Part shown: positions 1-7,913 of the stretch, one piece after another | Layout: each line of letters starts with the position of its first letter | Numbering within the stretch: position 1 is the stretch's first letter | DNA from: an uncultured Flavobacteriaceae bacterium | Lineage (GTDB): Bacteria > Bacteroidota > Bacteroidia > Flavobacteriales > Flavobacteriaceae | Length of the DNA stretch: 64,000 nt | Assembly: GCA_947494825.1 (NCBI GenBank) | Contig: CANLWN010000007.1 | Location: 149,330-213,329, forward strand | Direction of reading: 5' to 3' | Position numbers and translations under genes: made by a program | Notes under the pieces: generated by a model | Told to the model about the DNA's origin: nothing | The model's database searches: none | The model's input: only the letters and a program-made list of their open reading frames with translations

Positions 1-554
1 TCGTTTCGCCTGTGCACCAGGGAAACCTCGGCAGCTACATCGGCAAGGAAAATGGCCCAGTCCAATGCTGAATCCCCACCCCCGGCGATAACTACTTTTT
101 TATTTCTATAGACCTCCGGATCTTTAACGATATAGGCCACGCCTTTGTCCTCAAAGTCCTTGATATTTGAAATGGGCGGTTTTCTGGGTTCAAAGGAACC
201 CAAGCCCCCAGCAACCACTACAACGGGCGCGTGGTGCCTTGTACCTTTGTTCGTAGTAACGATAAAGGAGCCGTCTTCCAACTTGTCCAAGGTTTCGGCC
301 CGTTCGCCCAAGGTAAATCCAGGTTCAAAGGGCTTTATTTGTTCCATCAGATTGTTCACCAGATCGCCCGCCAATATTTCGGGAAAGGCCGGAATATCAT
401 ATATGGGTTTCTTGGGATAGATTTCGGAACACTGCCCGCCTGGTTGTGGCAAAGCGTCTATTAGATGTGTTTTTAATTTTAGCAATCCCGCCTCAAACAC
501 CGTGAAGAGCCCTGTAGGACCCGCACCTATTATCAAAATATCCGTTTTTATCAT
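1..554 (-). CDS. NAD(P)/FAD-dependent oxidoreductase, ferredoxin-NADP reductase type 2 (partial, C-terminus outside window)
   Basis: The first ~185 residues of a thioredoxin-reductase-like flavoprotein are present; the rest lies beyond base 1. The start MIKTDILIIGAGPTG gives the FAD-binding GxGxxG directly at the N-terminus. A second dinucleotide-binding motif, VVIAGGGDSALDWA, follows near residue 160. The segment QPGGQC, without the CxxC redox pair of true thioredoxin reductases, fits YumC-type ferredoxin-NADP reductases. It is the last visible gene of the sulfite reductase-cobA unit, 32 bp after cobA, so it probably supplies NADPH electrons, via ferredoxin, to the sulfite reductase (inference from context). 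It could be another small flavoprotein of the same fold. Confidence 0.8.
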   Translation of the reverse strand, partial: MIKTDILIIGAGPTGLFTVFEAGLLKLKTHLIDALPQPGGQCSEIYPKKPIYDIPAFPEILAGDLVNNLMEQIKPFEPGFTLGERAETLDKLEDGSFIVTTNKGTRHHAPVVVVAGGLGSFEPRKPPISNIKDFEDKGVAYIVKDPEVYRNKKVVIAGGGDSALDWAIFLADVAAEVSLVHRRN

Positions 555-586
555 CTCTAATCGATTTACTTTATCTTATTTGTCGC

Positions 587-1390
587 CTATCCCAATACGG
601 TTTTATGGGCGCTGTTTTTACTTTCCGCACGTATTTGTTTTGCCTTATATCCGTAGGCAATATCTTTTAGGGCAGCCCTATGCCTAACAACCTCGCCAAT
701 AACAATGATGGCCGGATTGCTGAGCTGTTGTTTTGCCACTTCGGCCTCTATGGTCCCTACGGTTGCCACACCCACTTTTTCATTTTCCTGGGTGCCATTT
801 TGGATAATGGCAATGGGCATTTCCGATTTCCCTTCCTGCCTGAAGAGTTCCACAATTTTGGATAATTTACCCATGCCCATTAAAATAACCACAGTGGCGT
901 TGGATTTGGCGGCCAAGGCCACATCCTGTGACAATTTGTGATTCTTCGTAGTTCCGGTAATGACCCAAAAACTTTCTGTTGCACCTCTTTTGGTCACCGG
1001 AATATCTTGCAAGGCAGGAACAGACACGGCGGAAGACAGCCCCGGAACCATTGCCACGGAGATTCCATGTTTTGCGGCATATTCCATTTCTTCAGCGCCC
1101 CTTCCAAAAACAAAGGGGTCTCCTCCCTTTAAACGTACCACATGTCCGTGGGTCTTGGCCCGACTCACGATCAGTTCATTGATCTGCTCCTGCTGATAGG
1201 CATAACACCCTTTTCGCTTGCCCACAAAAATATGTTCGGCCAAAGGAGCATACTGCAGGAGGGTGGGATCTACCAAGGCATCATAAAGGACCACATCGGC
1301 ATTACCCAAGGTCTTTACAGCCTTAAGCGTGATCAGTTCCACATCTCCTGGACCTGCACCTACAACGGTAAGTTTTTGTTCGTTACGCAT
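587..1390 (-). CDS. cobA: Uroporphyrinogen-III C-methyltransferase (siroheme pathway)
   Basis: SAM-dependent enzyme that methylates uroporphyrinogen III twice to give precorrin-2, the precursor of siroheme, the cofactor of the sulfite reductase encoded just upstream. 267 aa, usual size for a stand-alone SUMT. Motifs seen: VVGAGPGD near residues 9-16, LKGGDPFVFGRG near 87-98, and a later VPGLSSA. A longer in-frame reading exists, but the start MRNEQKLTVVGAGPGD at 1390 matches the family. This start overlaps the end of the sulfite reductase gene by 8 bp, implying translational coupling. No precorrin-2 dehydrogenase/ferrochelatase (CysG N-terminal type) is visible here, so that step must be encoded elsewhere. 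Confidence 0.92.
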   Translation of the reverse strand: MRNEQKLTVVGAGPGDVELITLKAVKTLGNADVVLYDALVDPTLLQYAPLAEHIFVGKRKGCYAYQQEQINELIVSRAKTHGHVVRLKGGDPFVFGRGAEEMEYAAKHGISVAMVPGLSSAVSVPALQDIPVTKRGATESFWVITGTTKNHKLSQDVALAAKSNATVVILMGMGKLSKIVELFRQEGKSEMPIAIIQNGTQENEKVGVATVGTIEAEVAKQQLSNPAIIVIGEVVRHRAALKDIAYGYKAKQIRAESKNSAHKTVLG

Positions 1391-3473
1391 GTTCCAATTC
1401 CAATTTTCTATAGGCTTCCACTTTCTCCAAAAAGCGTTTTGCATCCAATAGATAGTTTTTTGCAAAAGCTTCGGTGGGCCTGTTTTTATTCAATTGAAGC
1501 GCCAGGGTCTCAAAAGAACCCCTAAGGTCTATATTTCCAGGGGCCACAAACACTTCATCGAAACTCTTGATAATGCCCACATGGGTATTTGTCTTTTTAT
1601 TTTCTGCGGTCAACAGCGCCTTGGCAGAATTTACCATGGAAGCGTAGGAATGGTAGATGCTGGCAGCCCATTTTCCCTCTTCAAATGCGGACTGGGCATT
1701 TTGGATCTTTTCTTCGCTCTCGAACAGCAGCGTCGCGATCAAATCAATGACCACTCCGGCACATTCCCCTATTCCTATGGCCTTTTCATATCTCTTGGTA
1801 TTTCCCCAATCGATAAAATCTTCTTGGGTCAAACGTTCTATATTCGATAGCGGTTTAAGAAAGTCGTAGAAATAATGCTCTCCCTTTTCCGCATAATAGT
1901 CCACAAATTTTGCTCCCTTGCCGTGCGCTTCAAAATCGTTCAGTATAAGACGAAGGGCCTCTGGTCCCCTTTTACTGGGCACCTTAATGACTTTATCCGC
2001 AAAGCGTCCCTCTCCGTTCCCAAAATTGCCACCACCCAAAAGCACCTGAAGTGCCGGGGCGACCAATTTGTCCTTTGTTCGTATGGACATCCCCTGAAAG
2101 CCAATGTTGGCCATATTGTGCTGCCCACAGGCGTTCATACAACCGCTGATCTTGATGACCACATCCTCATTGGCAATGTATTGCGGGTATTCCGTTTTTA
2201 TGACCCTTTCCAACTCCTCGGCAATCCCCGTACTGCTTGCTATACCCAAATTACAGGTATCCGTTCCAGGACAGGCGGTTATATCCAAGGCTTTATTATA
2301 TCCCTTTTCAACAAAACCCAACTTTTCCAGTTCCGTGTAGAAAAAAGGCACTAGGTCCTCCTTCACATAGGGAATCAATATATTTTGCCTGAGCGATAAT
2401 CGAAACTCGCTCGCGGCGTACTTGGCTACCAGGTCGGCTAAAAGTCGTGCCTTATCCGTGTAGAAATCACCCAGCAACACCTTGATGCCGATGGCCACGT
2501 ATCCCTCTTGCTTCTGAGGAACCAAATTGGTGGACTTCCATGCCTCAAAGGCTTCCTTGTCCTGAATGTTCACCTTAGGCACGGCACTTTCGGCCACTAT
2601 CGCCTTAGGGTAGGCATCTGCATCTATGGGATAGGAAGTATAGGGTACTGCGGGCCGTACCTCTTCCAGTAAGTTTTTGAAGCCCTCCAGGCCCACGTCC
2701 CGCACCAAAAATTTCATACGGGCCTTGGCCCTGCTCTTGCGTTCCCCATAGCTATCGAACACGCGTACAACACCATCCATCAACGGAATGATTTTGTCCG
2801 AAGGTAAAAAATCGTAAAGTACATCGGCGTGCCTTGGTTGCGATCCCAAACCACCGGCAAGCATGACCTTAAATCCACGAACACCATTTTTTATTTTGGC
2901 AATAAAACCCAAATCGTGCATATAGGACAATCCGGTATCGGCCTCACTGGCGGAAAAGGAAACCTTAAATTTCCTTCCCATTTCCTGACTGATGGGATTC
3001 CGTAAAAAATACTGGAACAGCGCATGGGCATAGGGTGACACATCAAAGGGTTCATCCACATCTATCCCTGCCGTTTCACTAGCGGTGACATTACGGACCG
3101 TGTTTCCACAGGCCTCGCGTAGGGTAATATCGTCCTGTTCCAATTGTGCCCAAAGTTCGGGGGTCCTTTCCAAATCCACATAATGGATCTGTATATCCTG
3201 ACGGGTGGTGATGTGCAAGCGCCCGGTGGAATATTCATCGGACACATCGCAGATACGCCTTAACTGATCGGAGGTCACCTTTCCATAGGGTAATTTGATT
3301 CGGATCATTTGCACCCCCTCTTGACGCTGACCGTAAACACCTCTGGCCAAACGCAGGCTTCGGAATTTTTCCTCGTCTAGTTTGCCCTCCTTGAACTGAC
3401 GGATCTTGGCCTCCAATTCAATGATATCTTTTTCTACTGTCGGGTTTTCCAATTCTGTTCTAAAACTTTGCAT
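1383..3473 (-). CDS. Siroheme/4Fe-4S sulfite (nitrite) reductase with C-terminal HEPN-like domain
   Basis: 696 aa. Residues ~45-540 are a ferredoxin-type sulfite/nitrite reductase: two half-repeats, with the siroheme-[4Fe-4S] ligands in TACPGTDTCN (C401, C407) and SGCMNACGQ (C445, C449). It reduces sulfite to sulfide with six electrons. Residues ~560-696 are an extra helical domain (ECAGVVIDLIATLLFE, then a helix around SIYHSYASMVNSAKALL) that resembles HEPN domains; no RNase-type RxxxxxH motif is evident in it. Context with cysN, cysD, cysH upstream and cobA plus a flavin reductase downstream favours sulfite over nitrite. An operator-like 18-mer lies 22 bp upstream of the start. Assignment of the reductase is strong; the role of the tail is unknown. 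Confidence 0.9.
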   Translation of the reverse strand: MQSFRTELENPTVEKDIIELEAKIRQFKEGKLDEEKFRSLRLARGVYGQRQEGVQMIRIKLPYGKVTSDQLRRICDVSDEYSTGRLHITTRQDIQIHYVDLERTPELWAQLEQDDITLREACGNTVRNVTASETAGIDVDEPFDVSPYAHALFQYFLRNPISQEMGRKFKVSFSASEADTGLSYMHDLGFIAKIKNGVRGFKVMLAGGLGSQPRHADVLYDFLPSDKIIPLMDGVVRVFDSYGERKSRAKARMKFLVRDVGLEGFKNLLEEVRPAVPYTSYPIDADAYPKAIVAESAVPKVNIQDKEAFEAWKSTNLVPQKQEGYVAIGIKVLLGDFYTDKARLLADLVAKYAASEFRLSLRQNILIPYVKEDLVPFFYTELEKLGFVEKGYNKALDITACPGTDTCNLGIASSTGIAEELERVIKTEYPQYIANEDVVIKISGCMNACGQHNMANIGFQGMSIRTKDKLVAPALQVLLGGGNFGNGEGRFADKVIKVPSKRGPEALRLILNDFEAHGKGAKFVDYYAEKGEHYFYDFLKPLSNIERLTQEDFIDWGNTKRYEKAIGIGECAGVVIDLIATLLFESEEKIQNAQSAFEEGKWAASIYHSYASMVNSAKALLTAENKKTNTHVGIIKSFDEVFVAPGNIDLRGSFETLALQLNKNRPTEAFAKNYLLDAKRFLEKVEAYRKLELEHA

Positions 3474-3494
3474 TTGTCCTATTTTATTTATTTC

Positions 3495-3512
3495 TCCTAT
3501 GGATTTAGTAGG
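3495..3512 (-). promoter_or_regulatory. Operator-like motif upstream of sulfite reductase gene
   Basis: The minus strand reads CCTACTAAATCCATAGGA, an imperfect inverted repeat (CCTA...ATAGG). It matches the motif in front of the DUF2061-cysHDN unit (CCTATTAAATCTATAGGA) at 16 of 18 positions. It lies in the 83-bp gap between cysN and the sulfite reductase, indicating a second transcription start inside the cys cluster. The likely binder is the Rrf2 regulator encoded at 6953-7363 (inference). Confidence 0.55.
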
Positions 3513-3556
3513 ATATTAACTTAAACACCTCCACCATTATGCGGATGATCCTCCCT

Positions 3557-4804
3557 TTAATTGATAAAACCTACCGCTGCTGTTGCGTTGGTATGGGCAT
3601 CCAATAAAATAAAGGCACCATTATACTTGTTGTCCTTATAGGCATCGTAGTAAATGGGCTTGCTCAATTTTATCCGTACTTCACCGATTTCGTTGAGCGC
3701 CAATTTACCATTGGCTTCTATTTGTCCGGAAAAATCCGTGGTCATTACACTTTCTATGGTATCAATTTTGGACAATACCTTGTTGGTGCTATGTTGTACA
3801 ATATATTTTGTTCCCGGCTGCAATTGTTTGTTGTCCATCCAACACACGGTTGCCCGGATTTCTTTCTCAATTTTGGGAAGTTCGTCGGTCTTTACCAACA
3901 TATCCCCCCTTGCGATATTGATATCGTCCTCCAGGGTAATATTGACGGAGCTTCCTGCCACCGCCTCCTGGTAGGTCTGATCAAAAAAGTAGATTTCCTT
4001 TATCCTGGATTGGGTAAGGGACGGGAGCACGGTAACGGAATCGCCTACCTGTAGACTTCCTCCGTAGACCTTACCGGCATATCCCCGAAAATCGTGATAT
4101 TCCTCTGTTTTGGGCCGTATTACGGTCTGTATAGGGAACCGAACCTGCCCCCCTTCATACACGTCGGCCGCTTCCAAATGCTCCAAATGTTCCAAAAGGG
4201 TATCTCCGTTGTACCATGGCATGGCATCGGTCTTTGCTGCCACGTTGTCCCCATTTAAAGCACTGACCGGAATATAACTCACGCGCTGTTCTGCATAGGT
4301 GCTTTTAAGGTTCAATGCCTCAAAATCGCGCTTAATGGCTTCAAAGGCCGCTTCTGAATAGTCTACCAGGTCCATTTTGTTCACGGCCACGATCACGTTT
4401 TTGATCCGCAATAGATTGTTGATGAAAAAGTGCCGGTAGGTTTGTTCTATGACCCCTTTCCGGGCATCGATCAAGATGATGGCCGCCTGGGAAGTGGAAG
4501 CTCCGGTAACCATATTCCTGGTATATTCAACATGTCCCGGGGTATCGGCAATAATATAGCTTTTGTTGGGGGTAGAAAAATAAATATGGGCCACGTCTAT
4601 CGTAATACCCTGTTCCCTTTCTGCCACAAGGCCATCGGTAGCCAAGGAGAAATCGAGGTAATCATAGCCCCGTTGCTCACTGCTTTTCTTGATGGCCTCC
4701 AACTTATCGTCGGTAAGTGACTTGGTATCGTAGAGCAACCTCCCTATTAAGGTACTCTTACCATCGTCCACACTCCCTGCCGTCGCTATCTTTAGTACTT
4801 CCAT
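3557..4804 (-). CDS. cysN: Sulfate adenylyltransferase subunit 1 (GTPase subunit)
   Basis: Regulatory GTPase of ATP sulfurylase, which with CysD makes adenosine 5'-phosphosulfate (APS) from sulfate and ATP in the cytoplasm. 415 aa. EF-Tu-like GTP-binding motifs are all present: GSVDDGKST (10-18), DTPGH (87-91), NKMDLVD (142-148), followed by beta-barrel domains 2 and 3. The length fits CysN alone; there is no fused C-terminal APS kinase (CysC) domain as in NodQ-type proteins. It lies 79 bp after cysD, and the gap contains a GC-rich inverted repeat (GCTGGC...GCCAGC). Confidence 0.96.
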   Translation of the reverse strand: MEVLKIATAGSVDDGKSTLIGRLLYDTKSLTDDKLEAIKKSSEQRGYDYLDFSLATDGLVAEREQGITIDVAHIYFSTPNKSYIIADTPGHVEYTRNMVTGASTSQAAIILIDARKGVIEQTYRHFFINNLLRIKNVIVAVNKMDLVDYSEAAFEAIKRDFEALNLKSTYAEQRVSYIPVSALNGDNVAAKTDAMPWYNGDTLLEHLEHLEAADVYEGGQVRFPIQTVIRPKTEEYHDFRGYAGKVYGGSLQVGDSVTVLPSLTQSRIKEIYFFDQTYQEAVAGSSVNITLEDDINIARGDMLVKTDELPKIEKEIRATVCWMDNKQLQPGTKYIVQHSTNKVLSKIDTIESVMTTDFSGQIEANGKLALNEIGEVRIKLSKPIYYDAYKDNKYNGAFILLDAHTNATAAVGFIN

Positions 4805-4883
4805 TTTTCTTCTTATTTGCTGCTGGCCGCCCTCCTGACGGAAATTGGCCCGCCAGCTTCAACCTTAGTTACTTTATCCTGTT

Positions 4884-5837
4884 TTAGAAATATCCTTGCT
4901 GTTTGCGTTTTTCCATGGCGGCTTCGGATCTTTTGTCATCGATCCGCGCTCCCCGTTCGGAGATTTTGGATGCCCTAATTTCGGCCACCACCTTATCTAT
5001 GGTATCGGCATACGATAGCACAGCAGCGGTACACGACATATCCCCTACGGTTCTGAAACGGACCATTCGCTCCTCTACGGGTTCATCCTCGGCCCTAAAG
5101 ACAACGGCATCGGCCGCTGACCAAATAAGACCATCGCGAACAAAGATGTTACGCGGGTGTGCAAAGTATATGGATGGAATCTCTATCCTTTCTTTTTGAA
5201 TATAACTCCAAACATCCAATTCCGTCCAATTGCTTATGGGGAAAACACGGACGTTTTGTCCAATTTCAATGTTCCCGTTGAGCATATCGAACAGTTCTGG
5301 TCGTTGGTTTTTTTCGTCCCACTGCCCAAAATCGTCCCGAACCGAAAAAATACGTTCCTTGGCCCTTGCTTTTTCCTCATCCCTACGGGCCCCTCCAATA
5401 CAGGCATCGAACTTGAATTCCTCTATGGCGTCCAAAAGCGTAGTGGTTTGTAAGCTGTTGCGACTGGCATATTTTCCAGTTTCTTCCACTACCTTGCCTT
5501 GGTCTATGGAATCCTGCACTTTACGCACGATCAGTTCCACACCCAATTCTTCTACCAGTTTGTCACGGAAGGCCATTGTTTCGGGAAAATTATGACCCGT
5601 ATCTATATGCATTAGGGGAAAAGGAATCTTAGCGGGATAAAATGCCTTTTGCGCCAAGCGGACCAGGGTAATGGAATCCTTGCCGCCCGAGAACAACAGC
5701 ACAGGTTTTTCAAACTGCGAAGCTACCTCCCTCATTATATATATGGCCTCATTTTCCAAGGCATTTGTCCTTAGTATCGGTAAGGCATCCTGCCTTGTTT
5801 CCGTTTCCCATTCGGGTGTTAATGTATTTACACTCAT
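4884..5837 (-). CDS. cysD: Sulfate adenylyltransferase subunit 2
   Basis: Catalytic adenylyltransferase subunit of ATP sulfurylase, partner of CysN. 317 aa, usual for the family. PP-loop motif LLFSGGKDS at about 48-55, and ACIGGARRDEEKARAKER further on, both typical of CysD. The open frame extends upstream into cysH, but the start MSVNTLTPEWET at 5837 leaves a 4-bp gap to the cysH stop and gives the expected length. Part of DUF2061-cysH-cysD-cysN. Confidence 0.96.
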   Translation of the reverse strand: MSVNTLTPEWETETRQDALPILRTNALENEAIYIMREVASQFEKPVLLFSGGKDSITLVRLAQKAFYPAKIPFPLMHIDTGHNFPETMAFRDKLVEELGVELIVRKVQDSIDQGKVVEETGKYASRNSLQTTTLLDAIEEFKFDACIGGARRDEEKARAKERIFSVRDDFGQWDEKNQRPELFDMLNGNIEIGQNVRVFPISNWTELDVWSYIQKERIEIPSIYFAHPRNIFVRDGLIWSAADAVVFRAEDEPVEERMVRFRTVGDMSCTAAVLSYADTIDKVVAEIRASKISERGARIDDKRSEAAMEKRKQQGYF

Positions 5838-5841
5838 TTTT

Positions 5842-6465
5842 TTAGGTATGTAATCCACATTCCCTGTTTTCGAGAACTTTGGTGGGGTCAAAATATTTAT
5901 GTTCATTGGGCAAATTCCGTTCCTCCAGATATACATCCAATTGTACATCGTTCCAATGGTAGAAAGGGCTCACTTTAAGTACCCCGTCCTTGCTCAAACT
6001 CAAAATATCCAGGGTATTCCTTAACGCGGTCTGTCCCTTCCTTAAATTGGTAAACCATACATCGGGTTGGTGTTCGGCCATGGCCCTTTTAAAAGGTTCC
6101 AGTTTTACCTGTTCCGTGAATTTTGCATGATTTGGGTCATCTATACCTGGAATGCCCATTACGATGTCGCGATGGGCGGCAGTCTGTTGGGGTACATATA
6201 GTTTAACATTAAGCGCCAATCTTGAAATGAGTTCCTCAGCATGCCGGTAGGTATTCGGTGTATTGTAGCCCGTATCCGCCCAAATAACGGGAATATCCGG
6301 TTGTACCGCGGTGACAGCATGGAGTATGGCAACCTCATAAGGTCTAAAATTGGTAGTTACCAGTGGAGATTGTCCATTTTCAATTGCCCAAGAGATAATC
6401 TCTTCGGGCGTAAAGCCGGTAAACTGTACGTTTAGTTCCTTGATTTGTTTTTCAGTAAAACCCAT
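5842..6465 (-). CDS. cysH: Phosphoadenylyl-sulfate (or adenylyl-sulfate) reductase
   Basis: Thioredoxin-dependent reductase that releases sulfite from PAPS or APS. With the start MGFTEKQIKELN it has 207 aa; a start at 6528 would overlap the DUF2061 gene by 28 bp. Motifs: WADTGYNT for the adenylyl-sulfate substrate and the C-terminal catalytic ENRECGLHT. That cysteine is the only one in the protein, so the CC...CxxC ligands of the [4Fe-4S] cluster in bacterial APS reductases are absent. By the usual rule this predicts PAPS as substrate, yet no APS kinase gene is visible in the window. Reductase function is secure; substrate is open. Confidence 0.92.
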   Translation of the reverse strand: MGFTEKQIKELNVQFTGFTPEEIISWAIENGQSPLVTTNFRPYEVAILHAVTAVQPDIPVIWADTGYNTPNTYRHAEELISRLALNVKLYVPQQTAAHRDIVMGIPGIDDPNHAKFTEQVKLEPFKRAMAEHQPDVWFTNLRKGQTALRNTLDILSLSKDGVLKVSPFYHWNDVQLDVYLEERNLPNEHKYFDPTKVLENRECGLHT

Positions 6466-6500
6466 TTCTTTGTTTCCTAAGAAGGTTAAATATTTTGCTC

Positions 6501-6764
6501 CTATCTGCCCCAGCTGATGGTATTCCAAATCCGTTCGTGAAAAAAGTACAGGGCCATCTTTGTAAAAAGCTCAACAATCCCAATGGAAAAGGCAACGGCC
6601 AGAGTGCCGGTGACAATCCAGGAAATCACAATGGTATCCAATGTTCCTATGATTCTCCAGCTAATGGATTTTGCTATACTCCTCTTGGGTTTATCCGATT
6701 TTCTGTCAACGCTATAGCTGCTTTTTTCGGTTCTTCTGTTTAAAACAAATTGGTCTGCAATCAT
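6501..6764 (-). CDS. DUF2061 family small membrane protein
   Basis: 87 aa. A basic N-terminal region is followed by KSISWRIIGTLDTIVISW, the DUF2061 signature, a second hydrophobic stretch (VAFSIGIVELFTKMALYFF) and an ending HERIWNTISWGR. Two membrane segments are likely. It is the first gene of the cysH-cysD-cysN unit, 35 bp before cysH, and directly follows two operator-like motifs. The family function is not established; placement suggests a link to sulfate uptake or assimilation (inference). Confidence 0.85.
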   Translation of the reverse strand: MIADQFVLNRRTEKSSYSVDRKSDKPKRSIAKSISWRIIGTLDTIVISWIVTGTLAVAFSIGIVELFTKMALYFFHERIWNTISWGR

Positions 6765-6787
6765 GAAAATAAACTTATATTTTTTTA

Positions 6788-6805
6788 TCCTATAGATTTA
6801 ATAGG
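6788..6805 (-). promoter_or_regulatory. Operator-like motif, cys unit promoter, proximal site
   Basis: The minus strand reads CCTATTAAATCTATAGGA, an inverted repeat with CCTAT/ATAGG arms around a 7-bp centre. It sits just downstream of a TATTTTTG -7 element (6811-6818), so it would cover the transcription start of DUF2061-cysHDN, a position expected for a repressor site. It is nearly identical to the site at 3495-3512. Confidence 0.6.
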
Positions 6806-6810
6806 GTAAA

Positions 6811-6818
6811 CAAAAATA
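6811..6818 (-). promoter_or_regulatory. Promoter -7 element for DUF2061-cysHDN
   Basis: TATTTTTG on the minus strand matches the Bacteroidota -7 consensus TAnnTTTG, 46 bp upstream of the DUF2061 start codon. No clear -33 TTTG is visible at the proper distance, which would be consistent with a regulated or activator-dependent promoter. Confidence 0.45.
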
Positions 6819-6866
6819 GCATTATTATTCTTAGTAGACGTTAAAAAAGCATTAATATTACGTTTG

Positions 6867-6884
6867 TCCTATCGTTTTAATAGA
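6867..6884 (-). promoter_or_regulatory. Operator-like motif, cys unit promoter, distal site
   Basis: The minus strand reads TCTATTAAAACGATAGGA, a weaker third copy of the motif seen at 6788-6805 and 3495-3512, about 60 bp upstream of the predicted start of transcription. Just beyond it, ATAGGA and TCCTAT half-sites face each other at 6895-6911. Confidence 0.45.
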
Positions 6885-6952
6885 TTAATGGCTTATAGGA
6901 TCAATTCCTATTAAAAATGGAGTAATCCTAGCTGTTTTTTGGGAATTTCGAA

Positions 6953-7363
6953 TTAGACAATAATATCGGCCAGGGTATTATTCCGGTATACCTCTAGCAC
7001 ACTGTCCCTGACTTGTAACATTAGCTTGTGCACCGAGCAGCTGTCCTCATCCGGACAATCGTCGCACTTTTCGTAAAAATTAAGGCTTACACAGGGCACC
7101 ATGGCAATGGGGCCCTCCAGCACCCGTATTACCGCGGTCATAAGTATTTCCGACGGCTCTTTGATCAAATAATAGCCACCGCCCTTCCCTTTTTTTGACC
7201 CGAGAAATCCCGTTCTTCTGAGGGTGAGCAAAATACTTTCAAGAAACTTTTGGGAAATATTTTCGTGCCTCGCAATTTCGGCAATTTGCACGGGTTCCTT
7301 ATTTTTCTGATTCGCTAAAAAAGTCAGTGCCTTAAGTCCGTATTTTGTCTTTTTGGAGAGCAT
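6953..7363 (-). CDS. Rrf2 family transcriptional regulator, possible Fe-S or cysteine sensor
   Basis: 136 aa. An N-terminal winged helix-turn-helix (MLSKKTKYGLKALTFLA, then ISQKFLESILLTLRRTGF) and the wing GKGGGYYL are typical of Rrf2 proteins such as CymR, IscR and NsrR. The C-terminal part has four cysteines (C91, C100, C103, C109) and H112. The spacing C103-x5-C109-x2-H112 copies part of the IscR cluster ligand pattern, so a [2Fe-2S] cluster is possible. The start at 7363 fits the family; an upstream extension does not. It directly precedes the cys genes in the same direction and is the obvious candidate for binding the three shared 18-bp motifs. Confidence 0.88.
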   Translation of the reverse strand: MLSKKTKYGLKALTFLANQKNKEPVQIAEIARHENISQKFLESILLTLRRTGFLGSKKGKGGGYYLIKEPSEILMTAVIRVLEGPIAMVPCVSLNFYEKCDDCPDEDSCSVHKLMLQVRDSVLEVYRNNTLADIIV

Positions 7364-7437
7364 GCTACGAATATAGACAAAATCGGATAAAAGGCAGAGC
7401 AGAGAGCCCGGGTAAAGCCGCAAGATCCACCTATTTG

Positions 7438-7902
7438 TTACAAAATGAGTTCCATTTTGATGTTGCTCCTTTCATAGGGCGGATTTTCTTCCGACACAAT
7501 TTCCCTGAAACCATACTTTCTGTAAATGTAGATAGCATTCTCCAGAAAGGTATTGGAGTAGAGAATGAGTTTTTCCCATTGTTGCTCTCGAGAGAAATCA
7601 ATGCAGAACTGCATAAGGCCCTGACCTATCTTATGGCCCTGAAATTTAGGTGACACCGCCATTTTTCCCAATTCATAGATGTTTTCCCCTGCCCTGATCA
7701 GGGAAAAAGTCCCTGCAATTTCCTGGCCCACCCTTGCAAAGAAAATATGCCCTCCCGGGGCTATAATATTCTCTTCACAGGCTTCCAGGAGTTCTGCATC
7801 ATGGGGTTCCACTTCAAAGTACTTTTCCAACCATTCCACATTAAGGCGGGCAAAGTCTTTGGCATATCGCGATTCAAAAGGTACAATTTCCACGTTTTTC
7901 AT
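7438..7902 (-). CDS. GNAT family N-acetyltransferase
   Basis: 154 aa single-domain acetyltransferase. The acetyl-CoA-binding segment is GKMAVSPKFQGHKIGQGLM, with the Q/R-x-x-G-x-G/A type loop QGHKIG, followed by LYSNTFLENAIYIYRKYGF, the usual C-terminal strand-helix. The substrate cannot be read from sequence. It follows the MarR-type regulator gene by 11 bp and is probably cotranscribed with it; MarR-GNAT pairs are common. Confidence 0.85.
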   Translation of the reverse strand: MKNVEIVPFESRYAKDFARLNVEWLEKYFEVEPHDAELLEACEENIIAPGGHIFFARVGQEIAGTFSLIRAGENIYELGKMAVSPKFQGHKIGQGLMQFCIDFSREQQWEKLILYSNTFLENAIYIYRKYGFREIVSEENPPYERSNIKMELIL

Positions 7903-7913
7903 CTCGGTACAAT

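Noticed and set aside
1383..3473. HEPN tail of sulfite reductase as part of a toxin-antitoxin module
   Set aside because: No RNase motif, no neighbouring nucleotidyltransferase gene, and the domain is fused in frame to a metabolic enzyme.
4805..4883. GC-rich inverted repeat GCTGGC...GCCAGC between cysD and cysN as terminator
   Set aside because: No U-tract follows; only a 6-bp stem with a large loop.
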